From assembly GCA_902594855.1 (NCBI GenBank), contig CACJNS010000001.1, positions 1 to 64,000 on the forward strand: a stretch of DNA of 64,000 nucleotides, read 5' to 3'. This document shows positions 26,333-35,261 of the stretch, in pieces; the stretch's first letter is position 1; each line of letters begins with the position of its first letter. The DNA comes from an uncultured SAR86 cluster bacterium (GTDB lineage: Bacteria; Pseudomonadota; Gammaproteobacteria; Magnimaribacterales; AG-339-G14). Below the pieces are notes generated by a model. The model was given only the letters and a program-made list of their open reading frames with translations. It ran no database searches and was not told the DNA's origin. The translations under genes were made by a program, and so were the position numbers.

Positions 26333-28758
26333 TCGTTAACCGCAAGGCTTAAAGCTTCCTCTACATCCACAGATACAAGTCTTGAGACTCCTGCTTCTTC
26401 CATAGTTATACCCATAAGATGTTTACTCTTCTCCATAGAGATTTTGTTGTGAGTAATGTAGATAAATTGAATCTTTTTAGACATTTCTTCAACCATGGAA
26501 ATATAACGGAAAGTATTTAAGTCATCTAATGGAGCATCAATTTCATCTAATATGCAAAATGGAGATGGATTAAGAGAAAAGAAAGAGAATACCATTGCAA
26601 TAGCGCTCATAGCTTTCTCTCCACCAGAAAGTTGAGATACTGATACATTTTTTTTACCTGGCGGCATTGCTTTCAAAACCACTCCAGACTCCAAGACGTC
26701 CTCTCCGGTTAATTCCAGTTTTGCATGCCCTCCTCCAAAAAGTTTAGGAAATAATTTAGCAATTTCTAAATTCACACTATCTAAAGTATCTTGGAATTTT
26801 GTTCTAGATTCTTGATCAATTTTTTTAATAGCGCTCTGAAGGGTTTCAATTGCTTTATTCAGTTCGTTGAGTTGACTTTCTATTTCCTGATTTCGTTCTT
26901 CTTCAATCTTAAATTCTTCTTTTGCTGCCAGATTAATTGGTCCAATTGATTCTATTTGTTTATTAAATCTTTCAATCTCATTTTCAATGAAAGCTAAATC
27001 AAATTCAGGTTCTAGTTTGTCTAGAACTGTTTGTAAATCTCCATATTCAGATTGGATCTGTTTTTGTAATATTTCTGCTTCGGTTATAAACTTTTGTTTT
27101 TCAACAACAGAAGAATTTGAAAGTGATTTTAATTCTTCAATCTTAATTTCTCCTATATTGAGATTTTTTTCTAACGTTCTTATTTCTTCATTTGTTCTTT
27201 CAAAATTGTTTCTCAAAGCAGTTAATTCATTTTGATTTCCAGATCTTTTGTCTAAAAGGGGTTTAATTTCTTCTTTTATTTCATTTATGGGAATCATTAG
27301 TGACTCTCTAGATTCAGAGAGTTCTTTGGTCTTGCTTTGAAATGTTTCTATTTCTTTTTGTTTTGAATGAATAGCACCTTCTAGTTTGCTTATTTCTAGG
27401 TTTTTATTTGCAACTTCTTGGATAGCTTTTGTGTATTTCTCTCTTTTTTCGTTTAAAACTCCTTTCTCGGCATCGCTTATATTTTTAAATTCTGCCTTAT
27501 ATCTCGAAAGACCGCTTTGAATGTTTGTTGAATCACTAAGAACCTCTCTGAGTTCATTGTCAAAATTAGCGCTTTCAGATAAATTTTTAATTTTTATGAT
27601 CAGGTTTCCAATATCGTTTAATAATTTATCCAAAAATTCTTCTGGTGAACTTGAAATCTGAAGTCTTTCAAAATCATTTTTGGCCTCTTCCAGAGCATTT
27701 GTCTCTTTTTCTAATGAAGTCCTGATTTGTTCAATTGCAATTCTTTCTGAGTTTATATTTGAATTTAAAGCAATAATTTTTTGATTAATGGATTCTATTT
27801 CATTATTTGTTAAAACTACTTTCTCTTCCAATGAAATTAACTCTTGCTCAGATTTTGATATCTCTGCTCCACTGCTGTAGAAAGATTCCTGCATTTTTTC
27901 AATTTGTAGAAGCAAGTTAGATTGATTATTTCTTGTTTCTTCTATTTGAGTATTTATTTTTTCTTTCTCAGAGATTTTCTTCTGTATCTCTATTTCCTGC
28001 CTTTTCTGATTAAGTTCCATTTCTTTTACTTTTTCTGAAGAAGCAAGCCAGTTTGATGCAAGTTTTAGAGATCTAAATTTTTTTAAATTTTGTTTAGCTA
28101 AATCATACTTTTCTGCTGATTTAATTTGTTGTTTGAGCTTTAAGAGATTTCTATCAATTTCTTTTTTTAAATCATTGACACGATCTAAATTTTCCTTAGT
28201 TTTCTTGATTCTGCTTTCGGTTTCTTTTCTTCTCTCTTTATAAACTGATATCCCAGCAACTTCCTCAATATGTGAGCGTAATTCTTCTGGCTTTGAGCTA
28301 ATCAGTTTTGTTGCCATTTCTTGCTCAATGACAGCATAACTTCTGGGGCCAAGCCCAGTACCTAAGAAAATATCGGTGATATCTTTTCTTCTGCAAGAAG
28401 AACCGTTTAAATAATAAGAAGATAAGCCCTCATGATCCACTTGTCTTTTCACAGAAATTTCAGAGTAGCTAGAATATTCTCCTCCGAGTCTGCCTGAAGA
28501 ATTATCAAAAACTAATTCAACTGATGCTCTCGAGGAAGCCGGCCTAGCAACAGACCCGTTAAAAATAACATCTGACATGCTATCTCCTCTGAGATTTTTT
28601 GCTGAGCCTTCGCCTAAGACCCATCTGACCGCATCGATAATATTTGATTTACCGCATCCGTTGGGACCAACAACCGCTGACATATCTGAAGGGAAAGGTA
28701 TTCTCGTGGGATCCACGAAAGACTTGAAGCCAGAAAGGCTAATGTGCTTAAGCCTCAT
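26329..28758 (-). CDS. smc: Chromosome partition protein SMC, short form without a recognisable hinge
   Basis: ABC-type ATPase of chromosome condensation. The N-terminal head has Walker A GPNGCGKSN (31-39) and AVRWVLGEGSAKNLRG; the C-terminal head has the signature LSGGEKA (710-716) and Walker B FCILDEIDAPLDD (about 734-746), all like standard bacterial SMC. The total is only 809 aa, against about 1150-1190. Two coiled-coil arms (about 165-365 and 430-650) are joined by roughly 65 mostly polar, helical residues; the Gly-rich hinge dimerisation domain of about 150 aa is not visible, and no zinc hook CxxC is present. The reading frame is intact. It heads smc-zipA-ligA downstream of the ccm genes. 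Confidence 0.93.
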   Translation of the reverse strand: MRLKHISLSGFKSFVDPTRIPFPSDMSAVVGPNGCGKSNIIDAVRWVLGEGSAKNLRGDSMSDVIFNGSVARPASSRASVELVFDNSSGRLGGEYSSYSEISVKRQVDHEGLSSYYLNGSSCRRKDITDIFLGTGLGPRSYAVIEQEMATKLISSKPEELRSHIEEVAGISVYKERRKETESRIKKTKENLDRVNDLKKEIDRNLLKLKQQIKSAEKYDLAKQNLKKFRSLKLASNWLASSEKVKEMELNQKRQEIEIQKKISEKEKINTQIEETRNNQSNLLLQIEKMQESFYSSGAEISKSEQELISLEEKVVLTNNEIESINQKIIALNSNINSERIAIEQIRTSLEKETNALEEAKNDFERLQISSSPEEFLDKLLNDIGNLIIKIKNLSESANFDNELREVLSDSTNIQSGLSRYKAEFKNISDAEKGVLNEKREKYTKAIQEVANKNLEISKLEGAIHSKQKEIETFQSKTKELSESRESLMIPINEIKEEIKPLLDKRSGNQNELTALRNNFERTNEEIRTLEKNLNIGEIKIEELKSLSNSSVVEKQKFITEAEILQKQIQSEYGDLQTVLDKLEPEFDLAFIENEIERFNKQIESIGPINLAAKEEFKIEEERNQEIESQLNELNKAIETLQSAIKKIDQESRTKFQDTLDSVNLEIAKLFPKLFGGGHAKLELTGEDVLESGVVLKAMPPGKKNVSVSQLSGGEKAMSAIAMVFSFFSLNPSPFCILDEIDAPLDDLNTFRYISMVEEMSKKIQFIYITHNKISMEKSKHLMGITMEEAGVSRLVSVDVEEALSLAVNE

Positions 28759-28817
28759 CTATTAAAAGAAAAGTTTCTATATTTTATCTAATTTATTGCC
28801 TTAATTGTATGTTTTAT

Positions 28818-29399
28818 TTAGTCTTCAAGGGATTTCAATTGTTTTAAAGCTTTGCTCATTCCCGCCATAATTATTCTTTTTTGATCTGCATCATCTGAGT
28901 ATTCGAATGCAATTGACCATGATTTAAGTGCATCCTTGTAATTTTCATCCAAGGTCTGTTTAAGGCCCTTTAGAATTAAAGCTCTTACGTTTGCAGGATC
29001 TTTGAGTAAGGACTGTTCAATTAAACTTTCAATATCAGCATTGAAAATTTGATTATTGGATAAATATTTAGTTTCTGCTGTTAAAGCCATTACTTCAGCA
29101 TCAGTATCGTTAGGGAAGTTTAGAGTGAAATGCTCAAGAGTTCTGGAAGCTAATGCATACTCAGATTTATCAAATAAGTAGTTGGCTAAAAAGTAAACTT
29201 GAGCAGGATTGTTGCTAGAGAGATTGATGATGCTATCTATTTTATTTTTTTTCTCCTCAAAAGAGGCATTGTCAATAAAATTTTGTTGTAAATCTTTCTG
29301 AAAATTTAGTTTTTGAAAATTTTCTTGGCCAAAAAGAAAAAAATAAATTACAGCAGAAAATGCTAAGGACAATCCAAAAACCTTATACTTTTTGATCAT
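28818..29399 (-). CDS. ccmI: Cytochrome c biogenesis TPR protein (CcmI/CycH-like)
   Basis: 193 aa from ATG 29399: a membrane anchor near the N-terminus (about 7-21), then a periplasmic part with TPR-like helices (PAQVYFLANYLFDKSEYALASRTLEHF, PANVRALILKGLKQTLDENYKDALKSW). CcmI holds apocytochrome c for the heme ligation complex. It is much shorter than full CcmI, having a single span and few TPRs. A TTG at 29426 would add nine residues and a larger overlap. It overlaps ccmH by 17 nt and ends the ccm operon. Confidence 0.82.
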   Translation of the reverse strand: MIKKYKVFGLSLAFSAVIYFFLFGQENFQKLNFQKDLQQNFIDNASFEEKKNKIDSIINLSSNNPAQVYFLANYLFDKSEYALASRTLEHFTLNFPNDTDAEVMALTAETKYLSNNQIFNADIESLIEQSLLKDPANVRALILKGLKQTLDENYKDALKSWSIAFEYSDDADQKRIIMAGMSKALKQLKSLED

Positions 29400-29772
29400 T
29401 TTTTTTAAGAAAGATTCTTGCAGCAAATATAATTAATAAAAAGAAAATCAATGGAAGAAGCCATAGAAAAATATTGTTTTCAAAAGAAGGCTTATAAGTT
29501 ACTTCTTCACCAAAAATATTTCTTAAGTTAGCTAAAATTTCTTCATCAGATTTTCCTAATAATATTTCCGTGTAAATTTTGTTTTTGATGTCAGATGCTA
29601 TAGGAGCGTTTGATCCAGCAATACTAGATCCTTCACATAATGGACAACTAACCTCCTTTTGAAGGGAATAAAATCTTTTTTCATCCGAATCATTTATGAA
29701 AGAAAAAGTCACAAATTCATCTGCACCATAGACTGACTGAGAAAAAAGCAGAATCAGTAAAAAAGTCTTCAT
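29383..29772 (-). CDS. ccmH: Cytochrome c maturation protein CcmH
   Basis: 129-aa thiol oxidoreductase that reduces apocytochrome c for heme attachment. Signal peptide (about 1-16), the redox pair C43/C46 in VSCPLCEGSSIAGSNAPIA (the family usually has RCxxCQ; here Ser and Glu flank the pair), the three-helix domain with LGKSDEEILANLRNIFGEEV, and a C-terminal membrane span ending in KKND. 4-nt overlap with ccmG. Confidence 0.94.
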   Translation of the reverse strand: MKTFLLILLFSQSVYGADEFVTFSFINDSDEKRFYSLQKEVSCPLCEGSSIAGSNAPIASDIKNKIYTEILLGKSDEEILANLRNIFGEEVTYKPSFENNIFLWLLPLIFFLLIIFAARIFLKKNDQKV

Positions 29773-30275
29773 TTTTTAATCAATGGAGCAAATTTATTTT
29801 TCCATACCTCTTTGTCTAGAACCCCAACGTGATGCATAACAATGGAATCTCCATTCTTAATTAAAAATGTCTCTGGAGCACCTGATACACCTAACAAAAA
29901 TCCTACCTCTCCTTGATCATCAAATATATTTTTTACATAAGGATCTCCAAATTGATCAAGCCATTTAAAAGCTTTTTCTTTATCGTCTTTGTAATTTATT
30001 CCAATGATGGATATTCCTTTTTTCTCTAACTCCATTAAGTATGAGTGCTCTAATCTGCATCCCACGCACCAAGTTGCCCAAACATTGAGCAGCGAAAGAG
30101 AATCGTTTTTAAGTTGCTCACTTGTAAAAGAATCTCCGTTAAGTAGCTTTGACTCAAAAGGAGCTAAACTCTTTTGATTAAACTCTTCAACATCAGAATT
30201 AAAAAATAATTGAAAAAATAAAAGCCCAAAAAGTGATATTGCTAAAAAGATCGTTAAAAGAGGATAAATTTTCAT
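29769..30275 (-). CDS. ccmG: Thiol:disulfide interchange protein CcmG/DsbE
   Basis: 168-aa membrane-anchored periplasmic thioredoxin (span about 4-25). Active site C70/C73 in NVWATWCVGCRLEH, GINYKDD and the cis-Pro loop VSGAPETFLI are the CcmG signature, including the GVxGAPE-like segment. Passes electrons from a DsbD-type protein to CcmH or apocytochrome; the DsbD-like protein at the left of this window is a candidate donor. Overlaps ccmF and ccmH by 4 nt each. Confidence 0.95.
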   Translation of the reverse strand: MKIYPLLTIFLAISLFGLLFFQLFFNSDVEEFNQKSLAPFESKLLNGDSFTSEQLKNDSLSLLNVWATWCVGCRLEHSYLMELEKKGISIIGINYKDDKEKAFKWLDQFGDPYVKNIFDDQGEVGFLLGVSGAPETFLIKNGDSIVMHHVGVLDKEVWKNKFAPLIKK

Positions 30276-32131
30276 TTAAATTTAAAATTAGTTCTTACTA
30301 ATAGTCCTGCTAGAAACATAATTATTGCTCCAAGCCAAATAAAACGTACCAGAGGTTTGATTTGAACCTTGGCAGCCCAGGCATTTTCACCAATTTTCTG
30401 CCCCAAGGAAATATATACGTCCTTATAAACAGAAGGATAAATTCCTGCTTCTGTAGTTTCCATTCTAGATGCCGGATAAAATCTCCTCTCTGGGTAAAGC
30501 TTCAGAATTCTATCTTCCTCTTGGAAAGAAAATGTCACCCTATCACCGTAATAGTTATCTTCTTGAACTGATTGGGTATTTTCTAATGTGATTTTTGAAG
30601 AACCCACTAAAACTGATTCATTTTTTTGTAAAACGAATTCCTTTTCCACAGAATTTAAAGAAGAGATAGTAATGCCGAAAGTAAGAATTGCTAATCCCAG
30701 ATGTCCTGCAATCATAGAAAAGTTAATTTTACGTTGAGAGTGAAAGCTCTTGAAAGCTAAAAAACCTAGCGATTGAATTAACATCAAGACGATTGCATTG
30801 CCGACAAATTCGTAAAAAGAAAAAGAAAAGAATAAATATGAGACTAAATAACTCAGGACAATGCTAGAAATTATGATTATTCCAATTGAATTTAAATTAT
30901 CTATTTTATTTCCTCCCCACTTAGTTAAAGGCCCGATTGCTTGAAAGAATAGTAAGACCAAAGCAAAAGGAACGGTAACCATATTGAAATATGGAGCTCC
31001 AACAGTAATTTGGTCTCCACCTGAAAAAATCTCATAGATAATTGGGTAAATGGTGCCAAGCAAAACTATTGCCGATAAAGTCACTAAAAAAGCATTATTT
31101 ATAAAAAACATAAACTCTTTGGAATAAATTCCCATGTCAGTTTTTAAACCTCTACTATGACTTTTCAAAAAAAATAAAGAAAATCCAAGAATAACTATCA
31201 CAAAACAAATAAATAACAGAAAAATACCTCTGTCAGGATCCAGTGCAAATGAGTGAACAGAAGTAATAATGCCCGACCTAACAAGAAACATCCCTAATAG
31301 GCTGCCTGCTAGCGAGAGGATTGTTAGGGCAAGAGTCCAATTGATAAAAATTTGTCTAGCGTTGGTTGCTATCGATGAATGAATTAAAGCAGTGCACAAC
31401 AACCAAGGTACTAGTGCAGAGTTTTCTACCGGATCCCAAAACCACCAGCCTCCCCATCCAAGTTCATAATAAGCCCACCAACTGCCTAAGGAAATTCCCA
31501 GAGTGAGAAAAGACCACGAAACAACAGACCATGAGCGTATTGGTTCCAGTTGTTTAACCTTTTCCTGATTTAAAAGAAAATTCATAGCTATACCGAATGG
31601 AATAACTAATCCAGCGTATCCCATGTAGAGCATTGGAGGATGAATTGTAAAGGCAAAATCTTGAAGCAATGGGTTGAGATCCGAACCAGATATTGAAGAA
31701 ATGGGCAGCAACCTTTCGAATGGATTGGAAAGAAAAACCGTGAAAGCAAGCAACGCAAATAAAACAATGTTCATAAAAGCAGATGAATATTTTTGATCTT
31801 CATTAAAAAAAACAAAGACTAGGATCCATCCAGCCAAAATAAGAAGAAATAGTAATAATGATCCTTCATGTCCGCCCCACAGTGCAGCGAATTTGTAATA
31901 AATTGGTAAATTAGGATTCGAGTTAGTGGCTACATAAAGCACACTAAAATCATCAGTCAAAAAAGATATTTCAAGAGCTATAAAACTCAGGAAGATGGCT
32001 AAAAAAGTAACCAAGCTGGCTGATAAAAAAAATCTTTTGTCTTTTGGAGGGTAGATAAAGGCAATACTGATTAATAAAAGGCTATTAATCATTGAGAAAA
32101 TTAAAAGAAAATTTCCAAGCTCAGGTATCAT
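30272..32131 (-). CDS. ccmF: Heme lyase subunit CcmF
   Basis: 619-aa polytopic inner-membrane protein that ligates heme to apocytochrome c. The heme-handling WWD segment reads GWGGWWFWDPVENSALVPWL; WGGHEGSLLLFLLIL, FTIHPPMLYMGYAG and SGIITSVHSFALDPDRG hold the conserved histidines. About 15 membrane spans, close to the usual 640-660 aa. ATG start; overlaps ccmE by 11 nt. Confidence 0.97.
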   Translation of the reverse strand: MIPELGNFLLIFSMINSLLLISIAFIYPPKDKRFFLSASLVTFLAIFLSFIALEISFLTDDFSVLYVATNSNPNLPIYYKFAALWGGHEGSLLLFLLILAGWILVFVFFNEDQKYSSAFMNIVLFALLAFTVFLSNPFERLLPISSISGSDLNPLLQDFAFTIHPPMLYMGYAGLVIPFGIAMNFLLNQEKVKQLEPIRSWSVVSWSFLTLGISLGSWWAYYELGWGGWWFWDPVENSALVPWLLCTALIHSSIATNARQIFINWTLALTILSLAGSLLGMFLVRSGIITSVHSFALDPDRGIFLLFICFVIVILGFSLFFLKSHSRGLKTDMGIYSKEFMFFINNAFLVTLSAIVLLGTIYPIIYEIFSGGDQITVGAPYFNMVTVPFALVLLFFQAIGPLTKWGGNKIDNLNSIGIIIISSIVLSYLVSYLFFSFSFYEFVGNAIVLMLIQSLGFLAFKSFHSQRKINFSMIAGHLGLAILTFGITISSLNSVEKEFVLQKNESVLVGSSKITLENTQSVQEDNYYGDRVTFSFQEEDRILKLYPERRFYPASRMETTEAGIYPSVYKDVYISLGQKIGENAWAAKVQIKPLVRFIWLGAIIMFLAGLLVRTNFKFK

Positions 32132-32549
32132 TTACAAGCGCCTTTTTTACTTCTTTTGGAATGTAATTTTCATCATGTTTGGCCAATATTTCTTTGGCAT
32201 AAAAGATTCCATCAGAATAATCATAGAAGCCTCGAGCAATAACACCTGAGTTTTCTTTGAATAAATTAGGAAGAATGCCCTCATAATAGACTTCTATAGA
32301 ATTTTCTAAATCTGTTACAAGAAAATTCGTCTTTAGACTATCTTTACTAATCTTTATTGAGTCTTCTTGGACAAGACCCCCTATTCTCAGACTATCTTTA
32401 TTAATAATTTTTGAACTTGTTAGATCTGATGGCGTGTAATAGAAATCTACATTTTCATTCATCGCTAAAACTATGAAAATAAAGGCCACAGATAAACTAG
32501 CAACCAAAGAGGACACGAAAATAACTCTATTCCTTCTTTTTGTTCTCAT
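32121..32549 (-). CDS. ccmE: Heme chaperone CcmE
   Basis: 142-aa membrane-anchored heme carrier. N-terminal span (about 9-29), an OB-fold core (LRIGGLVQEDSIKI, VYYEGILPNLFKENSGVIARG) and the covalent heme site AKHDENYIP with His125 and the nearby Tyr. The ATG lies within the ATGA that ends ccmD. Confidence 0.96.
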   Translation of the reverse strand: MRTKRRNRVIFVSSLVASLSVAFIFIVLAMNENVDFYYTPSDLTSSKIINKDSLRIGGLVQEDSIKISKDSLKTNFLVTDLENSIEVYYEGILPNLFKENSGVIARGFYDYSDGIFYAKEILAKHDENYIPKEVKKALVNDT

Positions 32550-32653
32550 TTTATTTTTTCTTTGAATTTATTTAATCCAAACAATGCGATTGAAGAAGTA
32601 ATCAAAAAAATAATTAAGCTCACAATCAGGACTATTTGTAGTTCGAAGATCAT
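32546..32653 (-). CDS. ccmD: CcmD heme exporter micro-protein (35 aa)
   Basis: Short frame from ATG 32653 to TGA 32546 filling the gap between ccmC and ccmE. The product is one membrane span (VLIVSLIIFLITSSIALFG) followed by a basic tail (NKFKEKIK), the CcmD layout. Its start overlaps the ccmC stop as ATGA and its stop overlaps the ccmE start as ATGA, so translation is coupled on both sides. CcmD binds CcmC and CcmE and helps release holo-CcmE. Sequence conservation in CcmD is weak; position is the main evidence. Confidence 0.9.
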   Translation of the reverse strand: MIFELQIVLIVSLIIFLITSSIALFGLNKFKEKIK

Positions 32654-33387
32654 CTCTTTTCTATAAAAATTTCTTTTACCCAGTTATGTGAAATCTCTCT
32701 TTTAAGAATTTCAACTTGCATTTTGCGCATTCCAATTGCCGTCACATACAAATAAAAACCAAATATAGAAATCAGCAACGGAATCAACATTTCATTATCA
32801 ATACTTGAACCCGACAAAGTCATAGAAGCAGACTGATGGAGAGTATTCCACCATTCCACTGACAACTTAATAATTGGAAGATTAATTCCTCCAATCAATA
32901 CAACAATAGACACAGCTTGATCAGTGGAAGCTCTCCTATCGAAGCTAGAAAAGAGACTGATTATTGCTAAATATAAAATTAATAAAATTAGGGTTGAAGT
33001 TAATCTTGCATCCCAAACCCACCAAGTCCCCCAAGTGGGCTGACCCCATACTGCCCCAGTAAATAGAGCTAAAAAAGTGAATATAGCTCCTAAAGGGGCC
33101 ATAGAAATCATGAACACACTCGCCATCTTTATTCGCCATATAAGATATGTGATTGAAGCAATAACCATTGTGTAATAGATAGACTGAGCTACTGAAGCTG
33201 CAGGAACATGAAGGTATATGATTCTGTAAACCTCACCTTGGGTAACGTCTACTGGCGAGAAGAAAACTCCCCAAAGAACTCCGAGAAGTATTACTAAAAT
33301 AGATAACAGAAATAGATAAGGAAAACTTTTTTGAGCGATCTTAAAAAAATAAGGGAATGAAATTAATTGATTAAATAATTGTTTCAT
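32650..33387 (-). CDS. ccmC: Heme exporter CcmC
   Basis: 245-aa, six-span membrane protein that loads heme on CcmE. The WWD motif reads GTWWVWDARLTS, flanked by conserved His in YLHVPAA and NTLHQ. The start chosen is ATG 33387, one nt after the ccmB stop; the TTG at 33396 would add three residues and overlap ccmB. Confidence 0.95.
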   Translation of the reverse strand: MKQLFNQLISFPYFFKIAQKSFPYLFLLSILVILLGVLWGVFFSPVDVTQGEVYRIIYLHVPAASVAQSIYYTMVIASITYLIWRIKMASVFMISMAPLGAIFTFLALFTGAVWGQPTWGTWWVWDARLTSTLILLILYLAIISLFSSFDRRASTDQAVSIVVLIGGINLPIIKLSVEWWNTLHQSASMTLSGSSIDNEMLIPLLISIFGFYLYVTAIGMRKMQVEILKREISHNWVKEIFIEKR

Positions 33388-33388
33388 T

Positions 33389-34048
33389 TTACTCAAAGTG
33401 AAGTCTGATGGCTCCTAGGCAAGAAGCGATAAGAATTGGGATGGAAAAAAATAAAAAGGCGGCAAGTAAAAAGATGTAAAAGAATAATTCTTCATTTTTA
33501 TAGGACTGTATAGCAAGTATTCCTAGAATTAATGCTGGCAAACACATCGGGATAACAATTGATGATCCAACAATATTTCCTCTTTCAAGAGTCAATGCTC
33601 CTGCTAAGGCGCCAAACATAGATAGTATTGGGGTTCCTAAAAATAATGTTAAAGCCAGAATCAATGCAGCATCGTAAGGAAGATAAAACATAAAAGAAGT
33701 TAGTAAAGATAAAAAAATTAAAGGAAGCGATGAGAAGTACCAATTTACAAAAATTTTAATGCTGGCCCAGAGAAATAATGATTTTCCAGATGCTAGAACT
33801 AAATCAAGCGATCCGTCTTTGTAGTCCTCATTAAAAATAAATTGATGTGACAATAAGTTTGCTAATAGTATCGATATCCAAATAATTCCTGCTGAGAGTT
33901 CTGCAAGCTTCTCTTCATCGGATCCAAAAGCTAAAGGATAAAGTGTAATCGTAATTAAAAAGAATACGATTGGTCCTAGAAAAGAAGACGATCTAGACAA
34001 ATATACTTTTGAGTCCCTTTGGAAAGTTTTAAAATAAAAACTCTTCAT
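33389..34048 (-). CDS. ccmB: Heme exporter CcmB
   Basis: 219-aa permease with six membrane spans, paired with the CcmA ATPase to drive release of holo-CcmE from CcmC. Conserved segments include FFLITITLYPLAFG, DGSLDLVLASG and SSIVIPMCLPALILGI. Length equals E. coli CcmB. 4-nt overlap with ccmA. Confidence 0.94.
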   Translation of the reverse strand: MKSFYFKTFQRDSKVYLSRSSSFLGPIVFFLITITLYPLAFGSDEEKLAELSAGIIWISILLANLLSHQFIFNEDYKDGSLDLVLASGKSLFLWASIKIFVNWYFSSLPLIFLSLLTSFMFYLPYDAALILALTLFLGTPILSMFGALAGALTLERGNIVGSSIVIPMCLPALILGILAIQSYKNEELFFYIFLLAAFLFFSIPILIASCLGAIRLHFE

Positions 34049-34605
34049 AGCACTAGCTCCCTGCTTGAAATATTATGATCCTCGTGAGAAGTAAAAATAA
34101 CAGATGATCCTCTGTTTTGATGGTGTCTGATAGTATTCTCAATCAATTCAATCCCTTTTTGATCTAAGTTTGCAAATGGTTCATCTAGAAGAAAAAGATC
34201 ATATTTGGATAAGAATAGCTGCACCAAGGAGACCTTTTTTCTTTGCCCTTGGGAGAGATTAAATAATTTAGTTTCTTTCATTGAATTCAATTCAAATAAT
34301 TTCAAAGCTTCGCTTAATGAATCAACTTCTGAATTAAAACGATAGTCTAATAAAAGGTTATCTTTAACTGATAAAGAATCTTTTAAGCCCAAGTTGTGCC
34401 CTAAAAAAAATACATTTTTAGCTGTGGAAAGGACTTTTCCTTGAAAGTTGTTTAATATTCCGCTTAAGATTTTTAAAAGAGTTGATTTCCCAGATCCATT
34501 TTCACCCTTCAGATGGATAATTTCGGAGGGATTTACTTCGAAATTAAGATTTTCGAGTAGAGGAAAATCATTGAAAGAATAAGATAAATTTTCAACTTTT
34601 ATCAA
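34045..34605 (-). CDS. ccmA: Cytochrome c maturation ATPase CcmA
   Basis: 186-aa ABC ATPase. Walker A GENGSGKST (34-42), Q-loop region FLGHNLGLKDSLSV, signature LSQGQRKK and Walker B DLFLLDEPFANLD are in order. First gene of the leftward ccmABCDEFGHI operon. The start appears to be TTG (34605), as no ATG is available nearby and no clear ribosome-binding site is seen. Slightly shorter than E. coli CcmA (207 aa), ending at SSRELVL. Confidence 0.95.
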   Translation of the reverse strand: MIKVENLSYSFNDFPLLENLNFEVNPSEIIHLKGENGSGKSTLLKILSGILNNFQGKVLSTAKNVFFLGHNLGLKDSLSVKDNLLLDYRFNSEVDSLSEALKLFELNSMKETKLFNLSQGQRKKVSLVQLFLSKYDLFLLDEPFANLDQKGIELIENTIRHHQNRGSSVIFTSHEDHNISSRELVL

Positions 34606-34668
34606 TTTTTTATAACCAAAATAGCTTAAATAGTTGATAATTATAACGATTTTGTAAATTTAGTTCAT

Positions 34669-35130
34669 ATGATGAAAAATAAATTTGGAAAGAGAATAAG
34701 TATAGAACAGGTAGAAGAAGGAAATTCTTTAATGCCTAAGTTTGATGACAACGGTTTGATACCGGTAATAACGGTAGAAAGCGGCACAGAATTGATACTG
34801 ATGCATGGTTATATGAATGAAGAATCGCTTGATTTGAGCATCGAAACAAACTTAGCTCACTATTGGTCAAGAAGCAGAAAGAAGATATGGAAAAAAGGAG
34901 AAACTAGTGGCCAATTTCAGCATATAAAAGAAATATTAATCGATGATGATCAAGACTGTTTAATAATAAAGGTTGAATTAGATGGTCTTGGAGCAAGTTG
35001 TCATGTCGGCTATAAGTCTTGTTTTTACAGAAAGGTTGATAAAGATTTAAGTCTTGAATTTATTGAAAAAGAAAAGGTTTTTGATCCTGAAGAAGTGTAT
35101 GAAGGAGAAGAAAACCCAACTATTTTATAG
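34669..35130 (+). CDS. hisI: Phosphoribosyl-AMP cyclohydrolase
   Basis: Third step of histidine synthesis, opening the adenine ring of PR-AMP. Motifs: LMHGYMNEESL, AHYWSRSRKKIWKKGETSGQ and the zinc site DGLGASCHVGYKSCFYR with its Cys-His-Cys ligands. 153 aa covers only the cyclohydrolase; there is no fused HisE domain, so PR-ATP pyrophosphohydrolase must be a separate gene elsewhere. Two consecutive ATG codons are possible starts. The stop codon's last base is also the first base of tRNA-Arg. Confidence 0.95.
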   Translation: MMKNKFGKRISIEQVEEGNSLMPKFDDNGLIPVITVESGTELILMHGYMNEESLDLSIETNLAHYWSRSRKKIWKKGETSGQFQHIKEILIDDDQDCLIIKVELDGLGASCHVGYKSCFYRKVDKDLSLEFIEKEKVFDPEEVYEGEENPTIL

Positions 35131-35205
35131 CCCTTGTAGTTTAATTGGATAAAACGGCCGCCTCCTAAGTGGCAGCTCTAGGTTCGATTCCTAGCAGGGG
35201 CACCA
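35130..35205 (+). tRNA. tRNA-Arg (CCT)
   Basis: 76-nt cloverleaf with encoded CCA. Acceptor GCCCTTG/CAGGGGC, anticodon stem GCCGC/GTGGC with loop CTCCTAA (anticodon CCT, reads AGG), T arm GGTTCGATTCC. Its 5' base is the last base of the hisI stop, so hisI and the tRNA probably share a transcript and the tRNA is released by processing. Confidence 0.96.
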
Positions 35206-35217
35206 AGTGATTTCCAT

Positions 35218-35254
35218 AAAAAAATCCCTCTTAATTAAAAAGAGGGATTTTTTT
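35218..35254. terminator. Bidirectional intrinsic terminator between tRNA-Arg and metY
   Basis: Stem ATCCCTCTT (35224-35232) pairs with AAGAGGGAT (35240-35248), flanked by an A-run on the left and a T-run on the right, so it has a U-tract in either direction. It lies 13 nt after tRNA-Arg and 8 nt after the metY stop on the other strand and should end both transcripts. Confidence 0.9.
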
Positions 35255-35261
35255 AGGCAGC

